Source: Paracoccus subflavus
GTDB taxonomy: Bacteria > Pseudomonadota > Alphaproteobacteria > Rhodobacterales > Rhodobacteraceae
Length of the DNA: 64,000 nt
Reading direction: 5' to 3'
Assembly (NCBI RefSeq): GCF_004310345.1
Contig: NZ_SISK01000005.1
Coordinates: 1 to 64,000, forward strand
In this document: piece by piece, positions 63,951-64,000 of the stretch
How the letters are laid out: each line of letters starts with the position of its first letter
How positions within the stretch are numbered: position 1 is the first letter of the stretch
Position numbers and translations under genes: made by a program
Notes under the pieces: model-generated
The model's input: only the letters and a program-made list of their open reading frames with translations
Database searches by the model: none
Told to the model about the DNA's origin: nothing

Positions 63951-64000
63951 GTGCCTTTGCAAACGCGATCTCGCACGACGTCGGACGGTGACAGAATGAA
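63951..64000 (+). other. Last 50 bases: possible start of the next gene (ecfG expected)
   Basis: A frame beginning GTG at 63951 stays open to the edge (MPLQTRSRTTSDGDRM), and an ATG lies at 63996. In this neighbourhood the general stress sigma factor gene usually follows nepR, but too little sequence is visible to recognise it. Confidence 0.25.

Overview
The window is a dense, GC-rich stretch of an alphaproteobacterial chromosome. It most likely comes from Paracoccus or a close relative in the Rhodobacter/Paracoccus group. The reasons are the xoxF - cytochrome c-553i - GSH-dependent formaldehyde pathway arrangement, a PhyR/NepR general stress switch, an rsmG-parA-parB cluster, and an origin that lies apart from dnaA. 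The species is an inference. No tRNA, rRNA, CRISPR array or prophage was seen.

Layout. 1-127: end of an IS5-like insertion sequence running off the left edge. 0.2-8.2 kb: enoyl-CoA hydratase, rpsT, then dnaA-dnaN-recF-gyrB. 8.3-16 kb: an outer-membrane beta-barrel protein, a complete four-gene 'ligase-associated' DNA repair operon (nuclease, helicase, ATP-dependent ligase, exonuclease), a DMT transporter and an HU protein. 16-26 kb: AMP nucleosidase, an epimerase-like protein plus UbiH-family hydroxylase pair, a UdgX fusion plus radical-SAM pair behind a LexA-type box, a LolA-like protein, an MFS transporter and a HAD phosphatase.

26-40.3 kb is a lanthanide-type methanol oxidation island. 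It holds XoxF with its Asp-x-Asp metal motif, its cytochrome and XoxJ-like binding protein, an ABC exporter, two beta-propeller proteins, a CxxxCW protein, an SRPBCC protein and two poorly known exported proteins. The glutathione route from formaldehyde to formate (Gfa, FlhA, FghA) follows, with a ClpP-type protease inserted. Methanol would be oxidised in the periplasm and formaldehyde cleared in the cytoplasm. No PQQ-synthesis or formate dehydrogenase genes lie in the window.

40.3-45.8 kb: grpE-hrcA on one strand, and rph-rdgB-ridA-hemW-DUF454-DNA glycosylase as a tightly overlapping operon on the other. 45.8-52 kb: a class III aminotransferase, then a small hydrophilic protein, a PAP2 phosphatase and a three-subunit molybdenum hydroxylase. 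Each of these last three units is preceded by a GGAAC-N16-GGTT element of the EcfG (general stress sigma factor) type. 52-59.3 kb: parB-parA-rsmG-mnmG-mnmE-rho-hemJ on the minus strand, with two perfect parS palindromes at the starts of rsmG and mnmG. 59.34-59.80 kb: the probable chromosomal origin, with DnaA boxes, an AT-rich stretch and GANTC sites. 59.8-62.9 kb: aroE-coaE-dnaQ and a YihY-type membrane protein, transcribed away from the origin. The right edge holds phyR and, divergently, a 48-residue nepR with an EcfG-type promoter. The stress regulator therefore lies beside several of its probable targets.
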